Made by a program: the position numbers and the translations under genes
From: a virus
DNA: 57,979 nucleotides
Virus record (IMG/VR): IMGVR_UViG_3300037316_000015
Location: 1 to 57,979 of that record
Reading direction: 5' to 3' (one strand)
Notes under the pieces: generated by a model
Databases searched by the model: none
What the model was told of the DNA's origin: nothing
What the model saw: the letters and a program-made list of their open reading frames with translations, nothing else
Part shown: positions 8,972 through 17,218 of the stretch, piece after piece
How positions within the stretch are numbered: the stretch's first letter is position 1
Layout of the letters: the number at the start of each line of letters is the position of its first letter

Positions 8972-9705
8972 AGCGCAAGGTCTTCGCTGAGGACCGACTG
9001 GCACCATTGGCCATGGCATTGCGTGACCTGCTCGGTGAGCTGCGTTCATCGGCACCACAAGCGATCACCGAGCCTCAGATGAACGGGCTCAACAAGGACA
9101 TGAAAGAGGCAATCTTCAATGTTGAAGCAACCGGTGACATGGCTCCACTGCATGCTGTACTGGCCAGAGTGGAGACCGGCGCCAAGGCTGCCGGTGATGC
9201 GGGTAAGCCTGTTCTCAACGGTGTTCAGTGGATGCGCGACGACCTAGCAGGGCACCGCCCGGTGAAGAACACTGGTGAGGGTGCACCTGTCGCCCCGCAG
9301 GCACCTGCGGGTCCTCCTGCCAAGTACAGGGCACCGCAGGCCCCATTTATCTCACCGCGGGCCATACGAGAAAAGAACCGGCCTCCGCGGCGCGACATCT
9401 CTGACACTGAGCTCTACCGGCTGGCCAGCGAGCAGAGAGCACGCAAGGTCAACAGACCACGACGGATGCTCAGTCCTGCCAAGCTGGCCGGCGGTCATGG
9501 TATCCAGCTGCACTACGACGACTTCGGATCTGACGATGGTCAGTACCCTGACGTGCAGCGTGATGACATGACTGGCCAGAGTGCTGCTGAGGCTGAGCTG
9601 CCAACGGTGACCAGGAGAACACTGGTTCGTACCGGGACCAGAGCCAACGTTGGTCCATTTGGTCGCAAGGCACCTCTGCGTCGCCGCAGGAAGACCGACG
9701 CATGA
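8842..9705 (+). CDS. proline/glycine- and arginine-rich head-region protein, or -1 frameshift extension
   Basis: 287 residues if it begins at the GTG at 8842, which has AGGGGG about ten bases upstream. It may instead be translated only as the tail of a -1 frameshift from the 5576-8971 gene. The 130-base overlap is far longer than the 1-25-base overlaps usual here, which favours the frameshift. The first 45 residues are a Gly/Ser/Val/Pro linker. Then come a helical part (RLAPLAMALRDLLGEL), a proline-rich linker, a basic segment (RKVNRPRRMLSPAKLAGG) and a very basic C terminus (APLRRRRKTDA). No known family. An ATG at 9013 lacks a ribosome site. Confidence 0.7.
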   Translation: MVPAGSRGSGVQVSVPGPASVDSGGSGGNVQPVGSARLPGTGVERKVFAEDRLAPLAMALRDLLGELRSSAPQAITEPQMNGLNKDMKEAIFNVEATGDMAPLHAVLARVETGAKAAGDAGKPVLNGVQWMRDDLAGHRPVKNTGEGAPVAPQAPAGPPAKYRAPQAPFISPRAIREKNRPPRRDISDTELYRLASEQRARKVNRPRRMLSPAKLAGGHGIQLHYDDFGSDDGQYPDVQRDDMTGQSAAEAELPTVTRRTLVRTGTRANVGPFGRKAPLRRRRKTDA

Positions 9706-12593
9706 CCACCAGATGGTGGGCGCCGACTCGAGCAACGGTGGATCCTGACCAGGTGGTGCTGGCTCTGCTGCAACCAAGTGGTCACGCCAGCGGTGACCTT
9801 GGTGCTACCCTGCTGGCAGTCCACCGGGCCGGGGCGGCAGCAGCCGAGACTGTGTCCAAGTCAGCGGTACCCAGTGAGGTGTCCCTGGTGACGACACTTG
9901 CAGATAACAGGTCCAGACTTGCAGATCTTGTGGTCGACTCGGCTTCTGCCTCAATGGACGCCACCTACGCCGGGCTGTTCGTGCGTGACTTCTTCGATCA
10001 GGCTGAAGAGTCGGTCCTGGCCTCGTACCGGACCATGGTTGCCAAGGGGGTTAGCCCACCACTGGCAGTCAACCGTGCAGCGGCCGTGTACGGTGTCGCC
10101 TCCAGCGGGCTTGGCAAGTACTTGGCAATGGCCTCTGATCCCAAGGCCAACCCGATCGCGCTCACTGATGCTGCCGATCGTGCTCTGCTGGAGTATGTCT
10201 CCAAGATGGTCGGTATCGAGGCAGAGGACACCAAGGAGCCAGTGTCCAAGGCCGAGCCATTGCTGACAGCTCAGGACCAGTGGGACGCGCAAGAGCACCC
10301 ACGAGATGCAGTAGGCCGGTTCGCTGACCTGACCGGTGAGCGCGAGGGGTACCAGGAGCAGGTCACTGAGGTAGACCCAACAGAGTTGGCGATGTTTCGC
10401 TCCATGATGGGTCTTGGCGGCCAGGCTGCACCTGATGTTGGCTCTACCCCAGCAGCACGTAGAGCAGCGCGTGTAGCCCGGGTACGCCGTGCAAATGCAC
10501 TGGTAAAGCCACAGGCTTCTCTGGTGGCTACGAAGCAGGAGTCAGCACAACTAGTTAGTCCCAAGCTGACTTCTGCCCGCTTGAGTAGCGCTGCACTGCG
10601 TAGTGCCACCTTGAAGGCAAGCGCCATCGTTGACCTGGTACAGCCACCAGTGCCAGAGGCAGCAGGCCATGATGACTCGGCCATGGCTATGTACAGCGAT
10701 GAGTCCAGGGAAGGGTTCAAGGAGCTGACTCGTAACATCGAGGTCTATCTGCCGTTTGCAGATGGTCAAGACCTGCGTGGCCAGATGCCTGGAACATCCA
10801 AGCAGAAGGTTCTGCGTCTAGGTCATCTGCTTGACGCTGCGTACAACCACTACAACATCAATGACCCTACGGATCCTGATGCTAATCCTGAGGCCAAGGA
10901 CGCATTCGGCATGGTTGCCAGCACCGAGAAGCTCACTGAGTACGGGGATGACAACGGCGGAAAGTATGGACCTGCAGCCTCAGAGATCACAGAAGATGAG
11001 TATGTTAAAGCTGAACATGAAGGGATGAGTAGGGACAAGTACGTGAAGGAGCTGATCAAGAAAGAAGGAATGGTCGGTGGGGAGCGCAATCCCAAAGAGG
11101 AACCACACGTCCACTTCGCGATAGATCACTCTGACCGCCGTAGCCACGTGCTGGTGCACGTTCAGGACGATCCAATCAGTACTGCTCTCAAGCCGAACAA
11201 CAAGGTCAGGCCAAAGCCGACAGTGGTGCAGTTCACGCTTCCCAAGGTGGTCGCTCGAGTAGATGACGAGCCTGGCCGACACTTCGAGCAACTGACGTTA
11301 GATAAGAACCAGGCCTACCTCAGCGCTGATCTGATTCGTATGTATGACATGGATGAAGAAGTCTTCGTCAATGAATACTTGCTCACCCCGATCAGTGACG
11401 AGGAAGCTGCAGCAATCCAGAAGAAGAGTGGGTTGAGCAAAGCCCTGGACACCATGGAACGAACCAGCTTCGACCAGATGCATCCACGCTCAGAGGATGG
11501 CGAGTTCCGCAGTATCGCAACCAGAGCTCGTCTGGTGCCTACTGCTCCATCTGACATTGGCCGGCGCTGGTCAACACTGGAGCGTTCTGATGAGTCGTTG
11601 AAGGCGCCACTGACAGAGGATCGTGCCAAGCGCCGGGCCAGTCGTGTCAGCAGGGTAAACAGAGTTCAGCAGATGGCTACTCAGTCTCAAGCGCCAATAG
11701 CTTTTGATACTAAAGTCAACCTGACCTCTGCACCGCTAGGCAGCGCCAGGTTGAGCAGTCCAAGGTTGACATCGGCTCAGCTGCAGGCTTCCAAGCTCAG
11801 CGAGATTCTGAGGGACCCGATTGACGACACCAAGATGGTGCTTGATGACAACCATGTCTATCGGGTGATGAACCACGACGAGTTCACCAAGCTGGTCAAG
11901 AAGCACACAGTCAGTGGTGGCATCGCTGGTATTGGCAGCAGCTCGTTGAAGACAACGTTCCTTCACCCTGAAGGCAAGAGCCAGATTCTGTCTCTTAGCG
12001 AGTACGGTCCTGACGAAGTCATGCGGCACATGAACAACACCACCGAGGAACTGGCTGGTGGCAAAGCCGGCCAGTATATGAAGCAGCTGTTTAAGCACAC
12101 GGTACGCAGTGATACCTCAGAGCATGAGTACGAAGACCTCGAGGCGCTTCGCCAGAAGATCGACGCTGAGCTGAGCAAGCGGCCGAATATGGCTTATGCG
12201 ACTGCCGATCCTGAGCCGCCAGAGATGGACTACGGCAGCTCTGGTGTTGGCCAGGATTTGATGGATGACGTGAACCCGATGGATGCACCACAGGCTGCTG
12301 GTGAGTCAGTGACATGGGTTGTGCACGGCAGTACCAGACCAGTTGCTCCGTTGTACCTCATCGAGATGGACCCTTGGAACGGGTGGCCAGATCCTGACGC
12401 TGACCTGACGTTCCTGGGCGATTACAAGGGCCGGGACATCACCTACAAACGACCTGATGATCCGCGTAGCCCTGTTCGAGCAGATGAGCTTAGCTCGTCT
12501 GTTGTGAGCAATGCCATGATCAAGGTCTACAAGGCTGAGTTCAGCCGATATGTGTTCAACCCTGTCAACGAAGATGAGCTGCCGAGGAGCTGA
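9702..12593 (+). CDS. large head protein with MuF-like N terminus and duplicated pentad-repeat module
   Basis: 963 residues, ATGA overlap at the start. The N-terminal 170 residues (GVSPPLAVNRAAAVYGVAS) resemble MuF/SPP1 gp7-type minor head proteins. Then the layout is doubled. First copy: WDAQEHPRDAVGRF (about 193-206), basic RRAARVARVRR (about 253-263), leucines every five residues at 284, 289, 294, 299 and 304, then a domain of roughly 270 residues. Second copy: SFDQMHPRSEDGEF (about 588-601), RRASRVSRVNR (about 645-655), leucines every five residues from 674 to 699, then a C-terminal domain of about 260 residues starting near VYRVMNHDEF. The periodic LxSAx stretches look like short pentapeptide-repeat coils. 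Neither large domain is recognised; an effector or toxin role, known for some MuF proteins, is possible but unproven. Confidence 0.8.
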   Translation: MTTRWWAPTRATVDPDQVVLALLQPSGHASGDLGATLLAVHRAGAAAAETVSKSAVPSEVSLVTTLADNRSRLADLVVDSASASMDATYAGLFVRDFFDQAEESVLASYRTMVAKGVSPPLAVNRAAAVYGVASSGLGKYLAMASDPKANPIALTDAADRALLEYVSKMVGIEAEDTKEPVSKAEPLLTAQDQWDAQEHPRDAVGRFADLTGEREGYQEQVTEVDPTELAMFRSMMGLGGQAAPDVGSTPAARRAARVARVRRANALVKPQASLVATKQESAQLVSPKLTSARLSSAALRSATLKASAIVDLVQPPVPEAAGHDDSAMAMYSDESREGFKELTRNIEVYLPFADGQDLRGQMPGTSKQKVLRLGHLLDAAYNHYNINDPTDPDANPEAKDAFGMVASTEKLTEYGDDNGGKYGPAASEITEDEYVKAEHEGMSRDKYVKELIKKEGMVGGERNPKEEPHVHFAIDHSDRRSHVLVHVQDDPISTALKPNNKVRPKPTVVQFTLPKVVARVDDEPGRHFEQLTLDKNQAYLSADLIRMYDMDEEVFVNEYLLTPISDEEAAAIQKKSGLSKALDTMERTSFDQMHPRSEDGEFRSIATRARLVPTAPSDIGRRWSTLERSDESLKAPLTEDRAKRRASRVSRVNRVQQMATQSQAPIAFDTKVNLTSAPLGSARLSSPRLTSAQLQASKLSEILRDPIDDTKMVLDDNHVYRVMNHDEFTKLVKKHTVSGGIAGIGSSSLKTTFLHPEGKSQILSLSEYGPDEVMRHMNNTTEELAGGKAGQYMKQLFKHTVRSDTSEHEYEDLEALRQKIDAELSKRPNMAYATADPEPPEMDYGSSGVGQDLMDDVNPMDAPQAAGESVTWVVHGSTRPVAPLYLIEMDPWNGWPDPDADLTFLGDYKGRDITYKRPDDPRSPVRADELSSSVVSNAMIKVYKAEFSRYVFNPVNEDELPRS

Positions 12594-13690
12594 TGAGCGT
12601 GCCTAACGCTAGCTTGGTACCGACCAGTGGCAGGATGACCCACATGGCAGCCCGATCGGACATCGTTCGTGCCGGGGCAACCCCGGAGTTCGTCACCTTG
12701 TGCAAGACGCTCTACGGTGACCTGATTGACCCTGACGAGATCTGGCACGAGGTGTTCAAGTCCAGCCCTGACCAGGCTGACGTGCATGCCAACACCGGGA
12801 TGTCGACCAAGCAGAAGATTGTCCGCGGGGCGTCTCTGATCGGTACTGCTGCTGGTGCCATCGTGGCCGGCAAGGAACTGGTCAAGGCCCCCGGTGTAGC
12901 CCGCAGGATTCTGCCAGGGCTAGCCCTTGGTGCTGATGGTCTGGCTGGTGGCATCCAGTACAACGACGCTCGCAAGCAGGCAGCACTGGTGCCAACAGGT
13001 AGCCAAGTCGGCAAGAGCGGGTCCACGCCTGCTGGTGACACCATCCCGCCACTGAAGGATGTGGTCACCGGGGCTCTGAAGCAGACCAAGAAGATCGTCG
13101 GGCAGCTGCAGCCCACTGGTGCCGGTGCCACTGTGCCGGCGGCACCGATGGCTTTGGCCGGGCCCAAGAAGCTAGCACCGACACCGCTTGGCAACCAGAG
13201 CTCGGAGTTCTCTGGCGGCAAGAGCGCCGATGACATCGAGTGGTCTGGGACGTTCTCCAAGTTCGACGACGACAAGCACCTGGCCTTCGGCTGGGCCTCG
13301 GTGTCCAAGGTCAACGGTCAGCCGGTGGTCGACGCACAGGGTGACTACATCGACCCGAACGACCTGGAGGATGCGGCATACGAGTACATGCTCAGTTCTC
13401 GGATCGGCGGGGCCATGCACCAAAGGGATGCCTGGGACCGGCCGGTGAAGGTAGCCGACATCGTGGAGTCGATGGTCTTTACCGACGACAAGGTCTCCAA
13501 GATGGGTCTGCCCGATGACTTCAACCGGGGCTGGTGGATCGGAATGAAGATCCACGACGAGAACGAATGGACCTCGGTGCGCAAGGGCCAGGACGGTACC
13601 GGCTTCGGTCGTTGCGGCTTCTCCATCCACGGCAATGGCGTCCGCAAGGACCAGGACATTGATGAGCTGATGGGATACGCGTATGCCTGA
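12593..13690 (+). CDS. prohead protease, XkdF-like, with long N-terminal extension
   Basis: 365 residues, TGATG overlap with GAGGAGC as ribosome site. The C-terminal part from about residue 215 matches the XkdF-type phage serine protease: HLAFGWASVSKVNGQPVVD, AQGDYIDPNDLEDAAYEYM, GGAMHQRDAWDRPVKVADIV, WWIGMKIHDENEW and FGRCGFSIHGNG. The His of GGAMHQ (near 276) and the Ser of GFSIHG (near 343) are the likely catalytic pair. The enzyme would cut scaffold and capsid precursors during head maturation. The N-terminal 210 residues are unusual for the family; they include a Gly/Ala-rich segment (GTAAGAIVAG) like those in neighbouring genes, and may be a targeting or scaffold part. Confidence 0.75.
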   Translation: MSVPNASLVPTSGRMTHMAARSDIVRAGATPEFVTLCKTLYGDLIDPDEIWHEVFKSSPDQADVHANTGMSTKQKIVRGASLIGTAAGAIVAGKELVKAPGVARRILPGLALGADGLAGGIQYNDARKQAALVPTGSQVGKSGSTPAGDTIPPLKDVVTGALKQTKKIVGQLQPTGAGATVPAAPMALAGPKKLAPTPLGNQSSEFSGGKSADDIEWSGTFSKFDDDKHLAFGWASVSKVNGQPVVDAQGDYIDPNDLEDAAYEYMLSSRIGGAMHQRDAWDRPVKVADIVESMVFTDDKVSKMGLPDDFNRGWWIGMKIHDENEWTSVRKGQDGTGFGRCGFSIHGNGVRKDQDIDELMGYAYA

Positions 13691-14114
13691 GATGCGTAAC
13701 AGGGTGTTCGCCAAGTCCCTGTACAGCCGTGACCGACACACGTCCGGCACACGTCTGCTGCGAACTGGGGCCGGGCTGGCGCTCGGTGCCTGGGGCATCA
13801 GCCACTCGCCTATGGTTGGGAACGCACTGGCGCGTGGGGTGCGGGCTGCATCAGAGCACCAGAGCCAGGCAGCCATCGACGCAATGCAGGTTGCTCGTTC
13901 TGCCTACGGTGCCATGGCCCGGGGGACCGCTCGAGGAGAACGTCAGGTACGTCAGATCCAGGCAGTGAACCGGTCAGTCGACAAGGTTCCTGTCGCTATT
14001 CGTCCGGCTGTGGCCACCAGTGCTGGCATGCTTCTTCTTGGCGGTGCTTTTCCGGTCCGGCGGACGAGCTACCACCCCGTCAACATCCGCATTCGTACAG
14101 GGGTGAACCGATGA
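13683..14114 (+). CDS. small basic head-region protein
   Basis: 143 residues from the ATG at 13,683, overlapping the protease by eight bases. It begins with a short motif RVFAKSLYSRD, then a Gly/Ala-rich hydrophobic segment (AGLALGAWGISHSPMVG, about residues 28-44), an Ala/Arg-rich helix and a C-terminal hydrophobic stretch (TSAGMLLLGGAFPVR). The [V/F]xK[S/A] motif near the start recurs in the neighbouring proteins. Function unknown; probably a virion component or assembly partner because it is locked between protease and capsid genes. Confidence 0.75.
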   Translation: MPEMRNRVFAKSLYSRDRHTSGTRLLRTGAGLALGAWGISHSPMVGNALARGVRAASEHQSQAAIDAMQVARSAYGAMARGTARGERQVRQIQAVNRSVDKVPVAIRPAVATSAGMLLLGGAFPVRRTSYHPVNIRIRTGVNR

Positions 14115-14671
14115 GTGGACTCGTCAACGGCGGTCACGGCCGGCGCATCACCGAGGAACCGATCGTCTTCTCCAAGTCCCAGGTGCCAGCTGACACCAAG
14201 CCGAAGTGGACCCACAAGGACACGGCAGCAGTAGCAGGTCTCGGCGCAGTTATGGTCGGATCAGCAGCTGGTGGTGCCATGGTCGGACGAAAGGTGGTCA
14301 ACGCCGCCAGTCGAGCTCGCTTGGTGAAACTTCACAACAAGTCTGTTGTCCACAAAGCCCAGCGCTACTACGACCCCGAGCACCGTCGCCAGCGTCGGTT
14401 CGGGATGACTGAGACAGCACTGGCCATTGGCGGTGGTGCTCTGGCTGCTCATGGCATAGCCGGCAAGGTAGGCATGCGTGCTACGACCAAGATTGCCAGG
14501 CAATCTGTGGAAGAGTCGACCAAAGCCAAGCATGGCCTCGATGTCAGTTCCAAGCTGCTGGCCACCAGTCGTCGCAGTGCTGCCGAGACAGCCGGCGGTG
14601 CAGGCTTGGTAGCCGGTGCCAGTGGCTTGCACTACCACGGCAACCACTCACGCGGGAAGTCCTGGAGGTAA
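14111..14671 (+). CDS. basic head-region protein with glycine-rich helices
   Basis: 186 residues, ATGA overlap at the start. An N-terminal EEPIVFSKSQVPADTKP segment carries the recurring [V/F]xK[S/A] motif. Hydrophobic Gly/Ala-rich stretches follow at about residues 40-61 (VAGLGAVMVGSAAGGAMVG), about 100-116 (TALAIGGGALAAHGIAG) and near the end (AGGAGLVAGASGLHYHG), separated by basic linkers. The same design is seen at 3337, 5061, 13,683 and 14,674. Function unknown. Confidence 0.75.
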   Translation: MSGLVNGGHGRRITEEPIVFSKSQVPADTKPKWTHKDTAAVAGLGAVMVGSAAGGAMVGRKVVNAASRARLVKLHNKSVVHKAQRYYDPEHRRQRRFGMTETALAIGGGALAAHGIAGKVGMRATTKIARQSVEESTKAKHGLDVSSKLLATSRRSAAETAGGAGLVAGASGLHYHGNHSRGKSWR

Positions 14672-14673
14672 CC

Positions 14674-15519
14674 ATGGCCAAGCCAAAACGCAAGTACCGC
14701 GGCGGTGGTGCCAACTCTGCTCAGTGGGCTAGCAATGAGGTAGCCAAGCCGCGCCGGCCGATTGCACAAGCGCACAAGACACCAGTTGCAGCACCAGTAC
14801 ACACGGCGCCAATAGCACAACCGGCGTACCACGGACTGCCGGATGACGATGCGTCGGTAGCTGCCAGGTTCAGAGCCAATCCAGCTTTGGAAAGAGCACA
14901 TCACGCATCGCCGGTCAAGCACACCAGTTTCTCTGGCACTCGTGCTGGCAAGATCACTAATGGTGTCGCTCTTGGCGGAGCTTTGGCTGGAACTGGGTAT
15001 CTCATTCACCGGCATCGCAAAGCTGCTCGTGCAACCATGGCAATCGAGGCAAGGAAGAAGGCGGAAATGTCGAAGTCTCTGATCAACCCGTTCGAGGAAG
15101 TGGTGGTCTTCGGCAAGGCCTATCCGGTCGCATTGCCGGTGGCACATTCCACCAAGATCCGGGCACTTGTTCCCACAGGTGCTCACGTGGGCCATGGCAA
15201 CAAGCTTGTCGTTGTCCATGGCGGTGGCCCGAAGATCACCCGTCAGCAGTTGCAGACCTATCACGGCCACGGCCGAGGTCTTAGTGAAGGGCCGTTCGGG
15301 AAGTCCCTGTTCCCTTTTGACGGAGCCCAGTCCTCCCCATCAGCAGGCAGTGGGGGCGGTCTGGGCGACTCAACGAACAGTGCTACTTCGCCGGGAAAGC
15401 CCGGGGAGCCGAAGAAACCATTGAAGCCAACGGCTGTCAAAGGCCCGACTTCACCAAGACGAAGCATCCCCAATTCCAACATTCCGGATGCGTCCAGCAA
15501 GGGTTCCCGTATCGCCTAA
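14674..15519 (+). CDS. basic head-region protein with one probable membrane-type helix
   Basis: 281 residues; ATG preceded by GGAGGTAACC. A basic N terminus, a single Gly/Ala-rich hydrophobic segment (NGVALGGALAGTGYLIHRH, about residues 98-116), then three short K-S/K-A motifs (EMSKSLINPF, VVVFGKAYPV, GPFGKSLFPF) and a Pro/Ser/Lys-rich tail. No family recognised. It ends the run of coupled head genes; a 50-base gap follows before the scaffold-like gene. Confidence 0.75.
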   Translation: MAKPKRKYRGGGANSAQWASNEVAKPRRPIAQAHKTPVAAPVHTAPIAQPAYHGLPDDDASVAARFRANPALERAHHASPVKHTSFSGTRAGKITNGVALGGALAGTGYLIHRHRKAARATMAIEARKKAEMSKSLINPFEEVVVFGKAYPVALPVAHSTKIRALVPTGAHVGHGNKLVVVHGGGPKITRQQLQTYHGHGRGLSEGPFGKSLFPFDGAQSSPSAGSGGGLGDSTNSATSPGKPGEPKKPLKPTAVKGPTSPRRSIPNSNIPDASSKGSRIA

Positions 15520-15569
15520 CGGCGTGTCGGTGACTAGATTGACAGACGAGCACTCAAAATGAGGTCAAC

Positions 15570-16784
15570 ATGGGACAGAAGATCAAGCGCCTCTCAGGCC
15601 TCGAGATTGACGAGGTTTCCCTTGTCAACCGCCCAGCGAACCAGCACGGTATCGTTGCGATCGCAAAAAGTCAGGAGAACGTGATGGGCATCCAGGACGC
15701 AGAAGGCAACGAGGTCGAGCTTGACGAGCTGGAGATCGGTGACTACGTCTACGACGACAACGGCACCGAGTACCAGTGGGTCGACACTGGCGGCGACGAT
15801 GGCCAGAACGACGACGGCCAGGGCTACGACGATGGCCAGGGTGTCGACGACGGCTACGATGACGGGTATGGCGAAGTCGGCAAGGCTGGCTCCGCACTGG
15901 CAACGACTCGTTTCGGTAGCAGGACGGCTGCTCGGGTCAGTGGGGTCGCCAGAGCAGCCGGTCAGCGCAACGCAGCTCGTGGCCGTGAGGCTGGAGAGCG
16001 TCTTGGGCGCCGTGGCCGGAGTGCTGGCACCAGGGCTGGTATGACTGCACGTTCTGCTGGCACCAGTGCTCGCAGCGTTGGTGATTCTGCCAAGTTGCAT
16101 GGCATGTATGCGGCTGACGCAGGTCGTGGCGCAGCAGGCAACGCTTACGGCGCAGCGCGTTCCAGTGCCGCTGGCCAGCATGTGATGCAGCACCAGGGCG
16201 CCTACCGTGCCGGTGCTGGCGGCGCAGCTGCTGTCGGTGGCTTCGGTGCAGGCCGCGGTCGACGTGGTTCGGTCAGTCACTCGATGGGTGACGAGGTGCT
16301 GGAGTCACTGTCCAAGTCCTTCAACGACGATGACCGCAACGAGGTCATCGCCAAGGCCATGGACTACGTGCAGTCTGTGTCCGAGCGCAACGAGCAGCTG
16401 GAACAGGTTGTGTCCGACATCGTGCAAGACCGTGATGTCGAGGGGTACTTCGAGCTCGCCAAGAGCTACGACCTTCCAGTGGATCCAGAGCAGATCGCCG
16501 GCATCATGTATCGGGCATCCCAGACGATGCCTGACGAAGATGTGGCGACCATGGACCGGCTTTTCTCCTCGATGGGAGAGGTCAACAAGGCCTACTACGA
16601 CGAGATCGGCTACAGCGGTGACGGCTTCCAAGGCGACGCCCTGTCCCAGATCTACGCTGCAGCCGGCGGGGTCGTGGCCAAGTCCGACTCCGGTCTTACC
16701 CAGGAGCAGGCTGTGACGGCACTGTTCGACGCCAATCCCGCTGCGTACGACGAGTACGAAGCCGAACAGCGCAACTACCGCTGA
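15570..16784 (+). CDS. scaffold-like protein preceding the capsid genes
   Basis: 404 residues; ATG preceded by GAGGTCAAC. The N terminus reads LEIDEVSLVNRPANQHGIV, a signature seen at the end of XkdF-like proteases and at the start of separate scaffold proteins in related phages. Then come an acidic DDGQ/DDGY-rich segment (about residues 74-102), a long Ala/Arg/Gly-rich basic region (about 108-235), and a helical C-terminal half with LLSKS-like and VVAKSD motifs. The order protease, this protein, decoration protein, major capsid protein supports a scaffold that directs capsid assembly and is later degraded or released. It could also remain in the head as an internal DNA-contacting protein because of its basic middle. 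Confidence 0.6.
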   Translation: MGQKIKRLSGLEIDEVSLVNRPANQHGIVAIAKSQENVMGIQDAEGNEVELDELEIGDYVYDDNGTEYQWVDTGGDDGQNDDGQGYDDGQGVDDGYDDGYGEVGKAGSALATTRFGSRTAARVSGVARAAGQRNAARGREAGERLGRRGRSAGTRAGMTARSAGTSARSVGDSAKLHGMYAADAGRGAAGNAYGAARSSAAGQHVMQHQGAYRAGAGGAAAVGGFGAGRGRRGSVSHSMGDEVLESLSKSFNDDDRNEVIAKAMDYVQSVSERNEQLEQVVSDIVQDRDVEGYFELAKSYDLPVDPEQIAGIMYRASQTMPDEDVATMDRLFSSMGEVNKAYYDEIGYSGDGFQGDALSQIYAAAGGVVAKSDSGLTQEQAVTALFDANPAAYDEYEAEQRNYR

Positions 16785-16795
16785 GGAGACATGCA

Positions 16796-17194
16796 ATGGC
16801 CTACGAAGAGACTCTGAAGTCGATCAGCCTGGACGTTGACTCGTCCCTCGGCTTCTACACCGGCGTGCCTGGCCTGCCGGGGTCTACGGACCCGAACTAC
16901 GGCAAGCAGTACTGCTTCGTCAAGATCGTCGATGACCACAAGGTCGGGCTGGCGGTTGCCGCCACTGACCTGGTCATCGGAGTACTGCAGAACAAGCCCC
17001 AGGTCCCGGGTCAGGCAGGCACCATCGGCTTCTTCGGTGTCTCCAACATCATGGTCGCTGGTGCTGTCACCGCTGGTGATCTGCTTGCCCCAGATGGCGA
17101 GGGACACGCCGTCACCGACGCTGTCCACGGCAAGTGGGTAGCCCTGCTCGACGCAACCACTGCCGGTGAACTCGTGCCGGCACTTCGGGTCTGA
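16796..17194 (+). CDS. probable head decoration protein
   Basis: 132 residues with GAGGAG upstream. The sequence is beta-rich with many Gly/Val/Ala turns (VIGVLQNKPQVPGQAGTIGF, VAGAVTAGDLLAPDGEGHAV), typical of DUF2190-like capsid decoration or stabilisation proteins, which sit on the outside of the shell. Position directly before the major capsid protein fits. No catalytic residues expected or seen. Confidence 0.65.
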   Translation: MAYEETLKSISLDVDSSLGFYTGVPGLPGSTDPNYGKQYCFVKIVDDHKVGLAVAATDLVIGVLQNKPQVPGQAGTIGFFGVSNIMVAGAVTAGDLLAPDGEGHAVTDAVHGKWVALLDATTAGELVPALRV

Positions 17195-17218
17195 AAGCCT
17201 GAGAAAGGATAATCAGCC

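Noticed and set aside
8998-9705. Independent start of the 287-residue frame at ATG 9013 or TTG 9007
   Set aside because: No spaced ribosome site; GTG 8842 or the frameshift explains the frame better.
15539-15544. TTGACA before the scaffold-like gene
   Set aside because: No -10 box at 15-19 bases; probably not a promoter.
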